Of a stretch of DNA of 64,000 bases, positions 19,390 through 28,978 are shown piece by piece. Source of the DNA: an uncultured Saprospiraceae bacterium (GTDB lineage Bacteria > Bacteroidota > Bacteroidia > Chitinophagales > Saprospiraceae). The translations under genes and the position numbers were made by a program. The notes under the pieces are model-generated. The model was not told the DNA's origin and did no database searches. It saw nothing but the letters and a program-made list of their open reading frames with translations. The stretch lies in assembly GCA_905480605.1 (NCBI GenBank), contig CAJQRD010000023.1, positions 38,351-102,350 of the forward strand, in the 5' to 3' direction. How positions within the stretch are numbered: position 1 is the stretch's first letter; each line of letters starts with the position of its first letter.

Positions 19390-19430
19390 TAGTCTGTTAA
19401 TAGACATTTATATCAAACCATCTTTATTAA

Positions 19431-19826
19431 ATGCAGAATAAGCCAAACTCAAAACTTAAAAAACTCTTCTTAATTGATGGTCTAGGAGCATTGTTATCTA
19501 TATTCTTTTTAAGTGTAGTATTGACGTATTATGAAAGTGTTTTTGGAATACCAAAATCTACACTTTATTTTCTAGCTTTTTGGCCTTTCCTTTTTGTGCT
19601 TTATGATTTGTATTGTTATTACAAAATGGAGAACAAAGCAGGACTCTTTTTAAAAGGTATTGCTTACGCAAATATCACTTATTGTATACTTTCAATAGCC
19701 ACAGCATTTTATCACAGTTCAACAATCACTCATTTTGGATGGATGTATATTGTCTTGGAAATATTTATTGTTATAATACTTGTTAAAATAGAACTTAAAG
19801 TTGCCAAAGATCAAACGCCTAATTAA
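19431..19826 (+). CDS. Small four-helix membrane protein, unknown function
   Basis: The 131-residue protein has four hydrophobic segments (about 13-33, 42-60, 68-88, 96-117) with a lysine-rich N-terminus (NKPNSKLKKL) and C-terminus. It resembles many uncharacterised Bacteroidota inner-membrane proteins of about 130 residues. No motif gives a function. It is 122 bp downstream of the macroglobulin gene and 108 bp upstream of the propeller lipoprotein's upstream region. Confidence 0.65.
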   Translation: MQNKPNSKLKKLFLIDGLGALLSIFFLSVVLTYYESVFGIPKSTLYFLAFWPFLFVLYDLYCYYKMENKAGLFLKGIAYANITYCILSIATAFYHSSTITHFGWMYIVLEIFIVIILVKIELKVAKDQTPN

Positions 19827-19920
19827 ACAACAAAGCATTGGATTTACTTCGTTTTTAGTGCTTTTACGGCTTGTTTATAATTATTTACAGAGTATTTACA
19901 TTGTTTTACAATTGGGAACG

Positions 19921-19949
19921 TTGTTGAGAACTGCTTGATCTTATATTTG
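19921..19949 (+). promoter_or_regulatory. Promoter of the first propeller lipoprotein gene
   Basis: TTG (19921-19923) and TATATTTG (19942-19949) are separated by 18 bp, a full match to the Bacteroidota -33/-7 pattern. Transcription should begin near 19955, about 13 bases before ATG 19968. This excludes the in-frame TTG at 19935, which lies inside the promoter. Confidence 0.7.
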
Positions 19950-19967
19950 GATCAACATAAAATTTAC

Positions 19968-21101
19968 ATGATGAAGGATTATTTATACAGTACATTAATT
20001 ACGTTATTACTACTATCAACAACTTTATTAAACTGCAGTAGTCAGGATAAAAATAACGGTTTAAATAATCTAGAAGAGTATCGCTTAGAATACAATGATA
20101 AAGTTCTTGATGAGTCATCTGATAAAATTGGTACGACTGTAATGAAAATATATGAAGACAGTAACGGGAATTTATGGTTTGGTACAAAAGACAATGGTGT
20201 TGCAAAATACGACGGAAATGCACTTACATATTTAACAGTAGATGATGGCCTTTGTGGCAATGATGTTGCCAATATCACAGAAGACGAAGATGGGAATATG
20301 TGGTTTGGTACATACTCCGATATGTGTAAATATGATGGACAGACATTCACTTCTTTTCCGCGTGATTCAGAGGGTGTTCCTGCCTTAGGTTGGGGTTGGA
20401 AGAGTGTCAAAACAGATAAAAATGGTCAGATTTGGGTTAATACACATCATGGTGTTTTCAAGTGTTCTAATAATGCATCTTTAGCTTCTGAGATTAAGTT
20501 TACAAAAATTGATGTTCCAATTGATGAAGAGAAGAAAGAGGGATCATCCTTTTGTAATACTCCTGGTATAATATCAATGGACCTCGTAGATAGCAATGAT
20601 AATATGTGGTTTGGAACTGATGGCATGGGCGTATACATGTTTGATGGAAATAAGTATTCTCATTTAACAAAGGATGATGGTTTGCCAAGTAACAATGTAT
20701 TAAGTATTATCGAAGATAAAAAGGGTAATATTTGGTTTACGTGTGTACAAGGGTTGATCCCAGATAATAAGAATGATGGTGGAATAGCGTATTACGACGG
20801 ACATAAAATTACCAACTTTGCAAATGTCAAAGCTGTAAGCAATACAAATGTATATACTATATATGCTGACAGTAAAGATAATGTATGGGTTGTGGCTAAA
20901 GACATAGGTGTTTATCAATATGATGGTAAGGGTTTTCAATTATACAATTTGCCTGAAGGTCAAAAATTATCTGGAGATTTTGGAGCTCAAAGTATTTTGG
21001 AAGATAGTAATGGAACTATGTGGTTTGGGTTTCGAGGTAATCTTTTCCGTCTTGATAATAAATCGTTGGTTAGCATTGCCAAGAATGGTCCTTGGTTATA
21101 G
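19968..21101 (+). CDS. Two-component-regulator-propeller (Reg_prop) lipoprotein 1
   Basis: The protein of about 377 residues begins MMKDYLYSTLITLLLLSTTL followed by a lipobox cysteine (LLNC), so it is probably anchored in a membrane. The rest is a chain of blade repeats of the type EDxxGNxWFGTxxxGVxxYDG (for example around 20145-20215, 20275-20335, 20575-20650, 20705-20800, 20865-20930 and 20995-21060), expected to close into a seven-blade beta-propeller. In Bacteroidota such repeats usually form the periplasmic sensor of hybrid two-component kinases that detect glycans, but here no kinase is attached or adjacent. ATG 19968 is chosen because the upstream TTG lies in the promoter; ATG 19971 is equally possible. 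Confidence 0.88.
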   Translation: MMKDYLYSTLITLLLLSTTLLNCSSQDKNNGLNNLEEYRLEYNDKVLDESSDKIGTTVMKIYEDSNGNLWFGTKDNGVAKYDGNALTYLTVDDGLCGNDVANITEDEDGNMWFGTYSDMCKYDGQTFTSFPRDSEGVPALGWGWKSVKTDKNGQIWVNTHHGVFKCSNNASLASEIKFTKIDVPIDEEKKEGSSFCNTPGIISMDLVDSNDNMWFGTDGMGVYMFDGNKYSHLTKDDGLPSNNVLSIIEDKKGNIWFTCVQGLIPDNKNDGGIAYYDGHKITNFANVKAVSNTNVYTIYADSKDNVWVVAKDIGVYQYDGKGFQLYNLPEGQKLSGDFGAQSILEDSNGTMWFGFRGNLFRLDNKSLVSIAKNGPWL

Positions 21102-21143
21102 CATTGAATAAAAAATTGATTTTAAAAATAATAACTTGGTAAT

Positions 21144-21917
21144 ATGAAATATATTCTAAACAGTTTAATTGCAATTCTTTTCTTGAATTTTACATTTGTA
21201 AATCAAAGCGTCTCTCAAGAATCTACAGATAACCCAATGTCTTATGATGTGTATCGTGTTTATCCTGCAATTTCATTTTCAAAGGATGAATTCAGTAAGG
21301 CAAAAAGTATCATCGATATTAATGACAGATTCAAACCGGAATGGGTTAAGAAATATGTTTCTGTTAAAATAACTGCGATGAAAAATGGTAAATCGGTAAA
21401 CGCTTTTGGTAAGACTGAAGAACTTACACAAGATCAAATACAGTTAATTAATTCTGCAGACTTAAATACTGAGATTGCCGTTTCTGTGAAATACTTTCCT
21501 GATAATAATTTAAGCCATAATGATGTTCAGGAAGAAAGGTTTAATTTTTATTTAGATCCTGAAGTTGATGCAATATATTCTGGGACAAAAGATGAAATGC
21601 TTCAAAATATTAAAAAGAATGCAATAGACAAAATTCCTTCAGATGCATTTGGTCAGTATCAGCTTTCTGCAGTTACTTTTACAGTAAATGAAAAAGGGCA
21701 GATTGTAGATGTCAATGTATTACTTCCAACAGAAAGTGAAACAATTGACAAGCTATTGTTTGATGCAGTTTGCAATATGGGACAGTGGACGCCTGCAGAG
21801 TATGCTGACGGCACTAAAGTTAAACAAGAATATGTTTTGACTGTGGGCAACATAGAAAGTTGTAATACCAATCTGATTAATATCCGTACTGGAAATAGAA
21901 ATGACGAAGAGTTTTAA
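21144..21917 (+). CDS. Secreted protein with a TonB-C-terminal-like domain
   Basis: The 257-residue protein has a signal peptide (about 1-24). Its last 90 residues (about 165-245) contain SAVTFTVNEKGQIVDVNVL, then DKLLFDAVCNMGQWTPAEYADG, then VKQEYVLTV, which is the order of the TonB C-terminal fold as found in many secreted Bacteroidota proteins. There is no transmembrane anchor or proline-rich spacer, so it is not an energy-coupling TonB. It lies between two propeller lipoproteins, 42 bp after the first and about 95 bp before the second, suggesting a shared envelope role. Confidence 0.7.
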   Translation: MKYILNSLIAILFLNFTFVNQSVSQESTDNPMSYDVYRVYPAISFSKDEFSKAKSIIDINDRFKPEWVKKYVSVKITAMKNGKSVNAFGKTEELTQDQIQLINSADLNTEIAVSVKYFPDNNLSHNDVQEERFNFYLDPEVDAIYSGTKDEMLQNIKKNAIDKIPSDAFGQYQLSAVTFTVNEKGQIVDVNVLLPTESETIDKLLFDAVCNMGQWTPAEYADGTKVKQEYVLTVGNIESCNTNLINIRTGNRNDEEF

Positions 21918-22012
21918 ATAGATAATCAATTAATAAATTGACTCATCAGTTAGGATTCAATAATTGACCATTGATTCTAGATCTATATTCTGTAATAAAA
22001 TACTATTATTTA

Positions 22013-23110
22013 ATGAGCAATCAACTTAAGATCAATTTTATTCTTCTATTGCTTTTTGGACAAACTTTTTTATCGTCTTGCCAAGGGCAGAAAGGTTCTG
22101 ATGATCCTCAACCAGTTGGAAAATTTGTTTCTAAAATTGATCAGGCTGCTGGCAATATTTTTCAAGATTCAAAAAGTAATTATTGGTTTGGAACTTTAGA
22201 ACAAGGTGTTTTCAAATATGATGGCAAGTCAATAATTCAATTTACTGCAACAGACGGTTTGAGTGGAAATAGGATAAGAGGAATTCAGGAGGATAGAAAA
22301 GGAAATATTTATTTTGACACTGGACAAGGCATAAATAAATATGATGGAAAATCGATAATTACATTAGAGAAAAGTGATGCTCCAAAAGGCAATTGGAAGT
22401 TAGAGCTTGCTGATTTATGGTTTGCAGGTAATTGGAATGAAAATGGCCCTTACCGTTATGATGGTGAATATTTACATCATTTAGAAATTCCCAAGCATGA
22501 GCTGGAAGATGAATTTTATCGAATAAATAAATTGGCAACCTATAGCCCATATGAAGTCTATAAAATTTATAAAGACAGGAAAGGAAATATTTGGATTGGC
22601 ACATCAGTTTTTGGAGCTTGTCGATTTGATGGAAATGAAATTAATTGGATCTCTGAAAGAGAGATGACAGAAATAGATGAAGGTCCTGCTCCTGGTGTAC
22701 GGTCGATTTTAGAGGATGGCGATGGGAATTTTTGGTTTAGCAGTAATGTCAATCACAAGTATAAGGTGCTTGAAGAAAAGTCATTACCGCTTGATAGCAA
22801 ACTGAGGTATGAAAAAGTAGAAGCCATAGATAATTCATCTGAACCAGAAATGAGTTCTTACTTTATGTCTATTCTAGAAGATAATGTTGGAGATATTTGG
22901 ATGGCGACATATGATTCAGGCGTTTGGAGGCATGATGGACAAGAGTTATATCATTATGATGTTATCATTGATAAAAAGGACGTTTCTATTTTTACTATCT
23001 ACAAAGACAATTCTGGTGAGCTATGGTTAGGAACACATGATGCAGGACCACTTAAGTTTAATGGTAAAACATTTGAGAAATATCTTCCAGAAATCACATT
23101 AGACAATTAA
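22013..23110 (+). CDS. Two-component-regulator-propeller (Reg_prop) lipoprotein 2
   Basis: The 365-residue protein starts MSNQLKINFILLLLFGQTFL and has a lipobox (LSSC) near residue 23. It carries at least six blade repeats (for example SKSNYWFGTLEQGVFKYDG and GDIWMATYDSGVWRHDG) and is paralogous in plan to the lipoprotein at 19968. The reading frame is open from TTG 21971, but ATG 22013 gives a normal signal peptide directly and is preferred. No kinase, response regulator or polysaccharide-utilisation gene is nearby, so what the propeller binds is unknown. Confidence 0.87.
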   Translation: MSNQLKINFILLLLFGQTFLSSCQGQKGSDDPQPVGKFVSKIDQAAGNIFQDSKSNYWFGTLEQGVFKYDGKSIIQFTATDGLSGNRIRGIQEDRKGNIYFDTGQGINKYDGKSIITLEKSDAPKGNWKLELADLWFAGNWNENGPYRYDGEYLHHLEIPKHELEDEFYRINKLATYSPYEVYKIYKDRKGNIWIGTSVFGACRFDGNEINWISEREMTEIDEGPAPGVRSILEDGDGNFWFSSNVNHKYKVLEEKSLPLDSKLRYEKVEAIDNSSEPEMSSYFMSILEDNVGDIWMATYDSGVWRHDGQELYHYDVIIDKKDVSIFTIYKDNSGELWLGTHDAGPLKFNGKTFEKYLPEITLDN

Positions 23111-23336
23111 CGCATGGTAATTTTATTTAATTATCCATATCCAGAAATACTTTAATAATTGACTTTATAATTAATTGGACTTGCATGATCTTTTCTAGCT
23201 TTTCATTGTTCATATATAGAGTGGAAAGAGCAATTAGAAAAACTTAAAAATATAGTAAGTCAAACAAGAGGATTTTTTAATTTGAACCCTTAAGTAATTC
23301 ATTCAGCCCTGATTCAGTTAGCTATTGGAATTGTTT

Positions 23337-23344
23337 TATTTTTG
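23337..23344 (+). promoter_or_regulatory. Possible -7 box upstream of menA
   Basis: TATTTTTG fits TAnnTTTG and lies 51 bp before the menA ATG. No -33 TTG at standard spacing was seen. Confidence 0.35.
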
Positions 23345-23395
23345 GATCATGATAAATAGGTTTTTCTAAATAATCGTCTAGAATACAATTAAGTT

Positions 23396-24286
23396 ATGAA
23401 AAAGTGGATTGTTGCCATGAGATTAAGAACCTTGCCCTTGGCATTGGCTTCTATTGGAATGGGTGTTTTTTTGGCGGTATCTAAAGATAAATTTGATTTA
23501 ACTATATCAATAATGTGTTTTTTGACTACACTAAGTCTTCAGATATTGTCAAATTTGGCAAATGATTATGGGGACAGTGTGCATGGTGCAGACCATGCTC
23601 AACGACAGGGGCCACAACGCGCTGTTCAAGCTGGTGAGATTACTTCGGGTCAAATGAAAACGGCGATCAAGATCGCAGTTGTTATCTCTTTAGCCCTTGG
23701 TATAGCTTTGCTTTTCGTTTCTAAGATACCAATTCAGGTTTTTATATCATTTTTAGCATTGGGTGTATTGTCAATAGTGGCTGCCATTCTATATACAAAC
23801 GGTAAATTACCTTATGGTTATATCGGACTAGGTGATATTTCTGTTTATCTATTTTTTGGAATTTTAGGTGTTTTAGGCACATTTTATTTACAGACAAAAT
23901 ACATCGATTGGACAATGTTACTTCCTGCAACAAGTTGTGGATTGCTAACGGTTGGAGTGCTTAATATAAATAATATTCGTGATATTGATTCTGATATCGA
24001 AGCCGGAAAACGATCGATTCCCGTCATGTTGGGAAAATACAAATCAAGGATTTACCACCTGCTGTTATTGACAATTGCAATGGTGACTGCTTTGGTCTAT
24101 ATTTCATTGCATTTTGTAGGTATTAAACATTATATTTTCCTGTTTTCTTTACCTCTTTTTATTTTAAATGCAGTCCGCGTTTATAAACGATATGATCCAC
24201 AAACATTGGATCCTTTGCTGAAACAATTGGCCTTATCTACAGTTTTATTCGTTGCCTTATTTGGTTTGTCAATAAACTTATCTTGA
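23396..24286 (+). CDS. menA: 1,4-dihydroxy-2-naphthoate polyprenyltransferase
   Basis: The 296-residue membrane enzyme of the UbiA family adds the polyprenyl chain in menaquinone synthesis. Both Asp motifs are intact: NLANDYGDSVHGAD (about 52-65) and NNIRDIDSDIEAGKRSIPV (about 191-209). The sequence RQGPQRAVQAGEIT after motif 1 is typical of MenA. It is in clear contrast to the degenerate UbiA-like protein at 277-1173. No other men gene is adjacent. Confidence 0.94.
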   Translation: MKKWIVAMRLRTLPLALASIGMGVFLAVSKDKFDLTISIMCFLTTLSLQILSNLANDYGDSVHGADHAQRQGPQRAVQAGEITSGQMKTAIKIAVVISLALGIALLFVSKIPIQVFISFLALGVLSIVAAILYTNGKLPYGYIGLGDISVYLFFGILGVLGTFYLQTKYIDWTMLLPATSCGLLTVGVLNINNIRDIDSDIEAGKRSIPVMLGKYKSRIYHLLLLTIAMVTALVYISLHFVGIKHYIFLFSLPLFILNAVRVYKRYDPQTLDPLLKQLALSTVLFVALFGLSINLS

Positions 24287-24450
24287 TTTATTCCCTTTTT
24301 GTAATTATTTCACGCTGATTAATCGAGAAAACCCAATTGAAGAAACTTCTTTGTTGTATTTTTCATTTATAATTGTAGGAACAAGGTTTAATAAATTGTG
24401 ATTAATCTATATTAAGCCATAGAATTTACTTCGTTTAAATATTAAGAATA

Positions 24451-25098
24451 ATGACAGAGGAAGAAAAAAAAGCAAAATCAGGACATTCAAATTCTATAAT
24501 TAAAAATCATATGATTTGGTCAATGGGTGCTGGGTTTATTCCAATTCCAATAGCTGATTTTTTTGCAGTCAGTGCGATACAATTGGATATGATTCGCCAA
24601 TTGTGCAAGGTTTATGATATTAATTTCAAAGAAACTGAAGGTAAAGCAGTAATTACGGCACTTACGGGTTCAGGTTTGGCCAGGTTAGGTGCTAGAGCAG
24701 TTAAGTTTATTCCAGGTGTTGGATCTGTATTGGGTGGTATTACTATGGCCGTTCTTTCTGGGGGGAGTACATACGCATTGGGTGAGGTATTTAAAAAGCA
24801 CTTTGAAACAGGTGGTACTTTCTTAGACTTCGACCCTAGTAGGTTGAAAAAGTTCTATGATGAGAAATTTGAGAAGGGCAAACAAATGGCTCGTGAAATG
24901 GAAAAAGATGTGAGAGTTAAGCATGACAAGGCTGAAGAAAAAGTTACAAAAGCAGAAGTTACACCAGAACCAGTAGAGGAAAAAGCGAAAGATGTAGTTT
25001 CTCAATTACAAGCTTTACATGATCTTAAGGTTGATGGTGTTATTACAGAAGAAGAGTTTGAAATTCTAAAGAAAAAACTATTTGCGGCTAAGTTATAA
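24451..25098 (+). CDS. DUF697-like membrane-associated protein with C-terminal SHOCT domain
   Basis: The 215-residue protein has a DUF697-like core (about 15-118) with the pattern WSMGAGFIPIPIADFFAVSA and a glycine-rich hydrophobic segment FIPGVGSVLGGITMAVLSGG, then a charged coiled stretch (about 130-180), and ends in a SHOCT motif (LQALHDLKVDGVITEEEFEIL, about 187-207). DUF697 proteins often accompany GTPases; SHOCT is a short module linked to oligomerisation or membrane association. No GTPase gene is adjacent. A terminator follows, so it is a single-gene unit at its 3' end. Confidence 0.8.
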   Translation: MTEEEKKAKSGHSNSIIKNHMIWSMGAGFIPIPIADFFAVSAIQLDMIRQLCKVYDINFKETEGKAVITALTGSGLARLGARAVKFIPGVGSVLGGITMAVLSGGSTYALGEVFKKHFETGGTFLDFDPSRLKKFYDEKFEKGKQMAREMEKDVRVKHDKAEEKVTKAEVTPEPVEEKAKDVVSQLQALHDLKVDGVITEEEFEILKKKLFAAKL

Positions 25099-25144
25099 TA
25101 TTGATTCTGTTTGCAATACATTATTCTGAATGAAAAAAATATAT

Positions 25145-25177
25145 AAATCCAGATTCACTTGAGTCTGGATTTTTTTA
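25145..25177 (+). terminator. Rho-independent terminator
   Basis: AAATCCAGA (25145-25153) pairs with TCTGGATTT (25164-25172), followed by a T-run to about 25176. It ends the transcript of the DUF697-SHOCT gene, and the A-rich left flank may also serve the facing SGNH hydrolase gene. Confidence 0.9.
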
Positions 25178-25210
25178 CTTTTTTGAGAAGTATCAGGATT
25201 AAGTCATAAT

Positions 25211-25888
25211 TTATTTCAAATTTTTAATTGATTCCTCAATTATGGATTCCATGACTTTATATCCATTTTTATCTGGATGTACACCATCATAAGTATAATC
25301 GTCCATTAGGCCGTTTCTCTCATCAACCATTCGCGAAAAGTAGTCTACATAGGTTAGCCTTAATTCTTTACATATATTTTTTATGCCTTCGTTCAAGTCA
25401 ATTATTCTTTGAGCGGGTTCTAATCCTGGTTTCCAGGAATAATCATATACCGGTAGTATTGAACACAACATGACCTGAATATCATTAGCCAAAGCAATCT
25501 CGGCCATTGATTTAATATTGTCGAGGATCATATTGTTAGTACACTCTCCAGTGTTTCCCGCTACATCATTTGTACCTGCTAATATAATTACGGACTTGGG
25601 TTTGAGTTGTACAACATCCTGCCTAAACCTTACAAGCAATTGCGGAGTAGTTTGTCCACCGATACCTCTGTTTATATATGGTTTGCCTGGGAAATATTCA
25701 GGACTTAAATTGGTCCATTCTTGCGTGATTGAATTGCCAAAGAATACAATTCCATTTTTATGAACCCCATCATTGATGTACTTTTTGTTTTCTTTATCAA
25801 AATGAGATAAGTTAGCCCAGTCTTGAGATATCATAGTATTCGAAATTAGCAAATGAAAAATTATTAGAAAAAATGTACTCGATTTCAT
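25211..25888 (-). CDS. SGNH/GDSL-family hydrolase, secreted
   Basis: The 225-residue protein has a signal peptide (about 1-20). The SGNH blocks are in order: FFGNSITQEW (block I, with catalytic Ser in GNSIT, the variant used by many esterases), NRGIGGQTT (block II Gly), ILAGTNDVAG (block III Asn) and YDGVHPDKNGY (block V Asp and His). Such enzymes remove acyl or acetyl groups from lipids or carbohydrates. This form is close to the acetylhydrolase-like GDSL proteins common in Bacteroidota. No sugar-utilisation genes are adjacent, so the substrate is unknown. Confidence 0.93.
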   Translation of the reverse strand: MKSSTFFLIIFHLLISNTMISQDWANLSHFDKENKKYINDGVHKNGIVFFGNSITQEWTNLSPEYFPGKPYINRGIGGQTTPQLLVRFRQDVVQLKPKSVIILAGTNDVAGNTGECTNNMILDNIKSMAEIALANDIQVMLCSILPVYDYSWKPGLEPAQRIIDLNEGIKNICKELRLTYVDYFSRMVDERNGLMDDYTYDGVHPDKNGYKVMESIIEESIKNLK

Positions 25889-26097
25889 ATCTGTTGCTCT
25901 TTTTTGCTAATATACTTTTTTATAAAATTAAGTGATCAAAAAGTCAATATTTTTTTAATTGTGGGATCATTTAAAGAAGAACCAATTAAAACTGTTAAGC
26001 TTTAATCTAAAATATTTAAATTTTTATTTCCATCAATAGCAGCGTTTTTGATTTATTCCTTCTCTTGTATGTATAAACTTATTTAAAAAGATAAAAT

Positions 26098-28392
26098 ATG
26101 TTTAAAAATAGATTGTATATACTGCTTTTGATTTTTGGGTTGTCATTAAACACTTCTTGTTATAAGGATGATGAGTTTTCAAGTAATATCATGACCGAGA
26201 CCTCTCCAACTGAGGTACTTAGTGAGTTTACCGGCTCTGTTTTGGGTTATGTTTACGATGAGAAAAATCAACCCGTAGTCAATGCTCAAATCCGTATTTA
26301 TTCCGCATCTGCAACAACTGATGAATATGGAGTCTTTGTAATGGATAATGTCAAGCTTGATCAACATGGCACTTATTTGAAAGTTTCTCATTCTGATTAT
26401 ATGCTAGGAAGTGATTTTATAAATGCATCTACTGGTACAGCGAATTCCAGAATTCAAATGATTAAACTTACAAATGACAATACATTTGATGCATCGGTTG
26501 GTGAGTTAATAAATATTCGAGGTGGTGGTACTATTGATTTTAAACCCAATACTATTATGAATAGTCAAGGGAATGATTATAACGGTCAAGTTGAGGTCTC
26601 TACTAAGTTGATCGCAGAAAATGATTCAAAAATAGCAGATTTAATGCCTGGCAGTTTATTAGCGCAAGATGAAGCGGGTAAGACTGTTATATTAGGAACA
26701 GCAGGGATGGTGGCTATTGAATTGAGATCACCAAGTGGTGAAGAACTTAATATTAAAGCTGGTACTTCGGCAACGATTAAAATGCCAGCAAGTTTAAACA
26801 ATCTTCCGGATGAAATTCCCACTTGGTCATTTGATGAAAATACTGGGCGTTGGCAAGAAGAAGGTATCGCTGTACTAGAGAGTGGTTTTTATGTTTTTGA
26901 TGTACCACATTTAAGTTTTTGGAATTGTGATTATCCGTTCGATTTGGTGAAAGTTTCAGGTAGGGTAGTAAATACAGACGGCGACCCTGTTCTTACAAAT
27001 GTTGGTGTAAGGAGTACTTTGTATGGAGTGCAATATGCCATGACTGATTCGGATGGTTTTTTCAGCGGGAAAGTACCTGCAAATGAAAATCTAGAATTTT
27101 TTACTTACAGTTTCTTTTGCTACAACAAAAACTTTAGAAAAGACCTAGGGCCCTTTGATGCAACGACCTTGCTAGAAGATTTTATTATTGAGACGCCAGT
27201 GCCAAAAATAAGAGGGCAAGTCGTTTGTACTTCTGTGCCATATTCGGAAGCTACAATTGTCATAGAATCTGAAAATGAAAAGTATGTTTATAACATTATT
27301 AATGATGGTGATTTTGAATTGAATCCCAACTTAATTTGTGATAATTTGACTACAGGATTTATTTGGGCTTATGACAATGTAACCAAATATTCAAGCCCTA
27401 AATTCACAATAGATTTTGAGAATCCAATCATGCCAGTTTTAGACATATGTGAAGTTATTTGTGATTTTCAAGTTGAAGTTAAGTATGAATGTAGTATTCC
27501 AGTAATTGAATTGATGGTTGTTGATCCTCAAGGTACATATTCTTACAATTGGGATACTGGAGAAACAATCGATGTTTTATTTGTACCAACCCAGACTTCA
27601 GGTATTTTTTGTGTAACTGTTACAGAAGATGATACGGGTTGTAAAATATCTTTATGTCAAGAAACAAGTGCGCTGAGCGCTACTATAAATGCGGATGAAT
27701 GTTCCGGTATAATTAATGTTTTTATAAGCAATGGGAGTGCGCCATATACTGTTACGAATTTGACTACAGGTGAATCGCGAGAAACCAATGCTGTTAACCC
27801 TTCATTTTCATATTTTACTGCTGGTCAATATTGCTTTGAGGTTGTAGACAAAACAGGTTGTGAAATTACAAATCTATGTATAAGTGCTATTGAGCCTGAG
27901 ATTTTTAATTATTATATTGATAGAGATCCATATTTGTGTGATCTGAATAAATATTATTACAATGCAAATTTTGCTAATTGGGCATTTGTAAACGGTCCAC
28001 AAGGAAATGATGACTTGCAATTTGATAATAATGGGTATTATATAAATGTTGCCATAGTTGGTTATAAAGATATTACTGTAGATTTTCAATCCAATTGTTT
28101 TTGGCAAAATGAAGTTACAACACCGTTTTTTGAAGGATTAGGTTTTGATGCAACAGCATCAAGTGCTACTTGTTTTAATTGTACAGATGCTCAAATTTCT
28201 TACACGGTAGATCCTTTAGCCAATTGTATTGATTGTGATTATGGTGAGGTTAAAATATTCGATGATAACTTTGTAGACGTGACGCTAGAAAATACAAACT
28301 CAAAGCTAGGAGTTGGTACATATTATGTTGCTGCTCTTGATTTAAATACGAATTGTTTTATAGCATCCCAACAAATTACAATAAACAATTAA
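26098..28392 (+). CDS. Large modular surface lipoprotein (carboxypeptidase-regulatory-like and SprB/PKD-like modules)
   Basis: The 764-residue protein has a lipoprotein signal with LNTSC near residue 21. A carboxypeptidase-regulatory-like domain (about 48-95, LGYVYDEKNQPVVNAQIRIY) is followed by a region typical of Bacteroidota surface proteins (about 105-280), a second regulatory-like domain (about 287-345) and two or more cysteine-bearing SprB/PKD-like modules (about 455-610, with YSYNWDTGE and PYTVTNLTTGE). There is no T9SS C-terminal domain. The ECF sigma factor gene starts 12 bp after its stop, so the lipoprotein may be part of that regulatory unit. Function is inferred as a surface structural or binding protein. 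Confidence 0.8.
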   Translation: MFKNRLYILLLIFGLSLNTSCYKDDEFSSNIMTETSPTEVLSEFTGSVLGYVYDEKNQPVVNAQIRIYSASATTDEYGVFVMDNVKLDQHGTYLKVSHSDYMLGSDFINASTGTANSRIQMIKLTNDNTFDASVGELINIRGGGTIDFKPNTIMNSQGNDYNGQVEVSTKLIAENDSKIADLMPGSLLAQDEAGKTVILGTAGMVAIELRSPSGEELNIKAGTSATIKMPASLNNLPDEIPTWSFDENTGRWQEEGIAVLESGFYVFDVPHLSFWNCDYPFDLVKVSGRVVNTDGDPVLTNVGVRSTLYGVQYAMTDSDGFFSGKVPANENLEFFTYSFFCYNKNFRKDLGPFDATTLLEDFIIETPVPKIRGQVVCTSVPYSEATIVIESENEKYVYNIINDGDFELNPNLICDNLTTGFIWAYDNVTKYSSPKFTIDFENPIMPVLDICEVICDFQVEVKYECSIPVIELMVVDPQGTYSYNWDTGETIDVLFVPTQTSGIFCVTVTEDDTGCKISLCQETSALSATINADECSGIINVFISNGSAPYTVTNLTTGESRETNAVNPSFSYFTAGQYCFEVVDKTGCEITNLCISAIEPEIFNYYIDRDPYLCDLNKYYYNANFANWAFVNGPQGNDDLQFDNNGYYINVAIVGYKDITVDFQSNCFWQNEVTTPFFEGLGFDATASSATCFNCTDAQISYTVDPLANCIDCDYGEVKIFDDNFVDVTLENTNSKLGVGTYYVAALDLNTNCFIASQQITINN

Positions 28393-28404
28393 AGTACCAG
28401 TTGA

Positions 28405-28974
28405 TTGGAAGTTGATTTGATAATATCAGGCTGTAAAAAGAGTCAAAAGGATGCTCAAGAAGCGTTGGTTCATAGATTTGGACCGAAGCTCTTGGCTGTT
28501 TGTAATCGATATTGCAATGATTCCAATTTGGCATATGATGCTTTGCAAGAGTGCTTTATCAATATATTTAAATATATCCATTCTTTTAAGTCAATGGGAT
28601 CATTTGAAGGATGGTTGAGAAAGATTGCTGTAAGATCAAGTTTGGCCATAATAAAAAAGTACAAACCTTTTTCATTTTTTGGAGATAGCAGTGATTTAGA
28701 TTTTATAAACGGGGGCACAATTCCTGATGCTTATGAGCAAATAGCTTTGGATGAGATATATTATTTCTTGCAACAATTACCACCAAGCCTTAGATTGGTT
28801 TTTAATATGTATATAGTAGAAGGCTACAGCCATAAAGAAATTGGTGTGATGTTGAAAATTACAGACAGTACGTCAAGAGCAAACTTGGCGAGAGCAAGAG
28901 CAAAACTTGTTTTATTAATTAACAAGGAAACTCAAAAAAGAATTAATTATAGTATAATAGAAAATCAAATTTAA
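28405..28974 (+). CDS. ECF RNA polymerase sigma factor
   Basis: The 189-residue protein has sigma region 2 (about 22-90: LAYDALQECFINIFKYIHSF, GSFEGWLRKIAVRSS) and region 4 (about 120-180: LPPSLRLVFNMYIVEGYSHK, then TSRANLARARAKL), as in Bacteroidota ECF sigma factors. The start is TTG at 28405, 12 bp after the lipoprotein gene; a second in-frame TTG four codons on is possible. Only 4 bp separate its stop from the next gene, which carries a basic cytoplasmic segment and a membrane helix, so that protein is the natural candidate for its regulator. Confidence 0.93.
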   Translation: MEVDLIISGCKKSQKDAQEALVHRFGPKLLAVCNRYCNDSNLAYDALQECFINIFKYIHSFKSMGSFEGWLRKIAVRSSLAIIKKYKPFSFFGDSSDLDFINGGTIPDAYEQIALDEIYYFLQQLPPSLRLVFNMYIVEGYSHKEIGVMLKITDSTSRANLARARAKLVLLINKETQKRINYSIIENQI

Positions 28975-28978
28975 GCCT

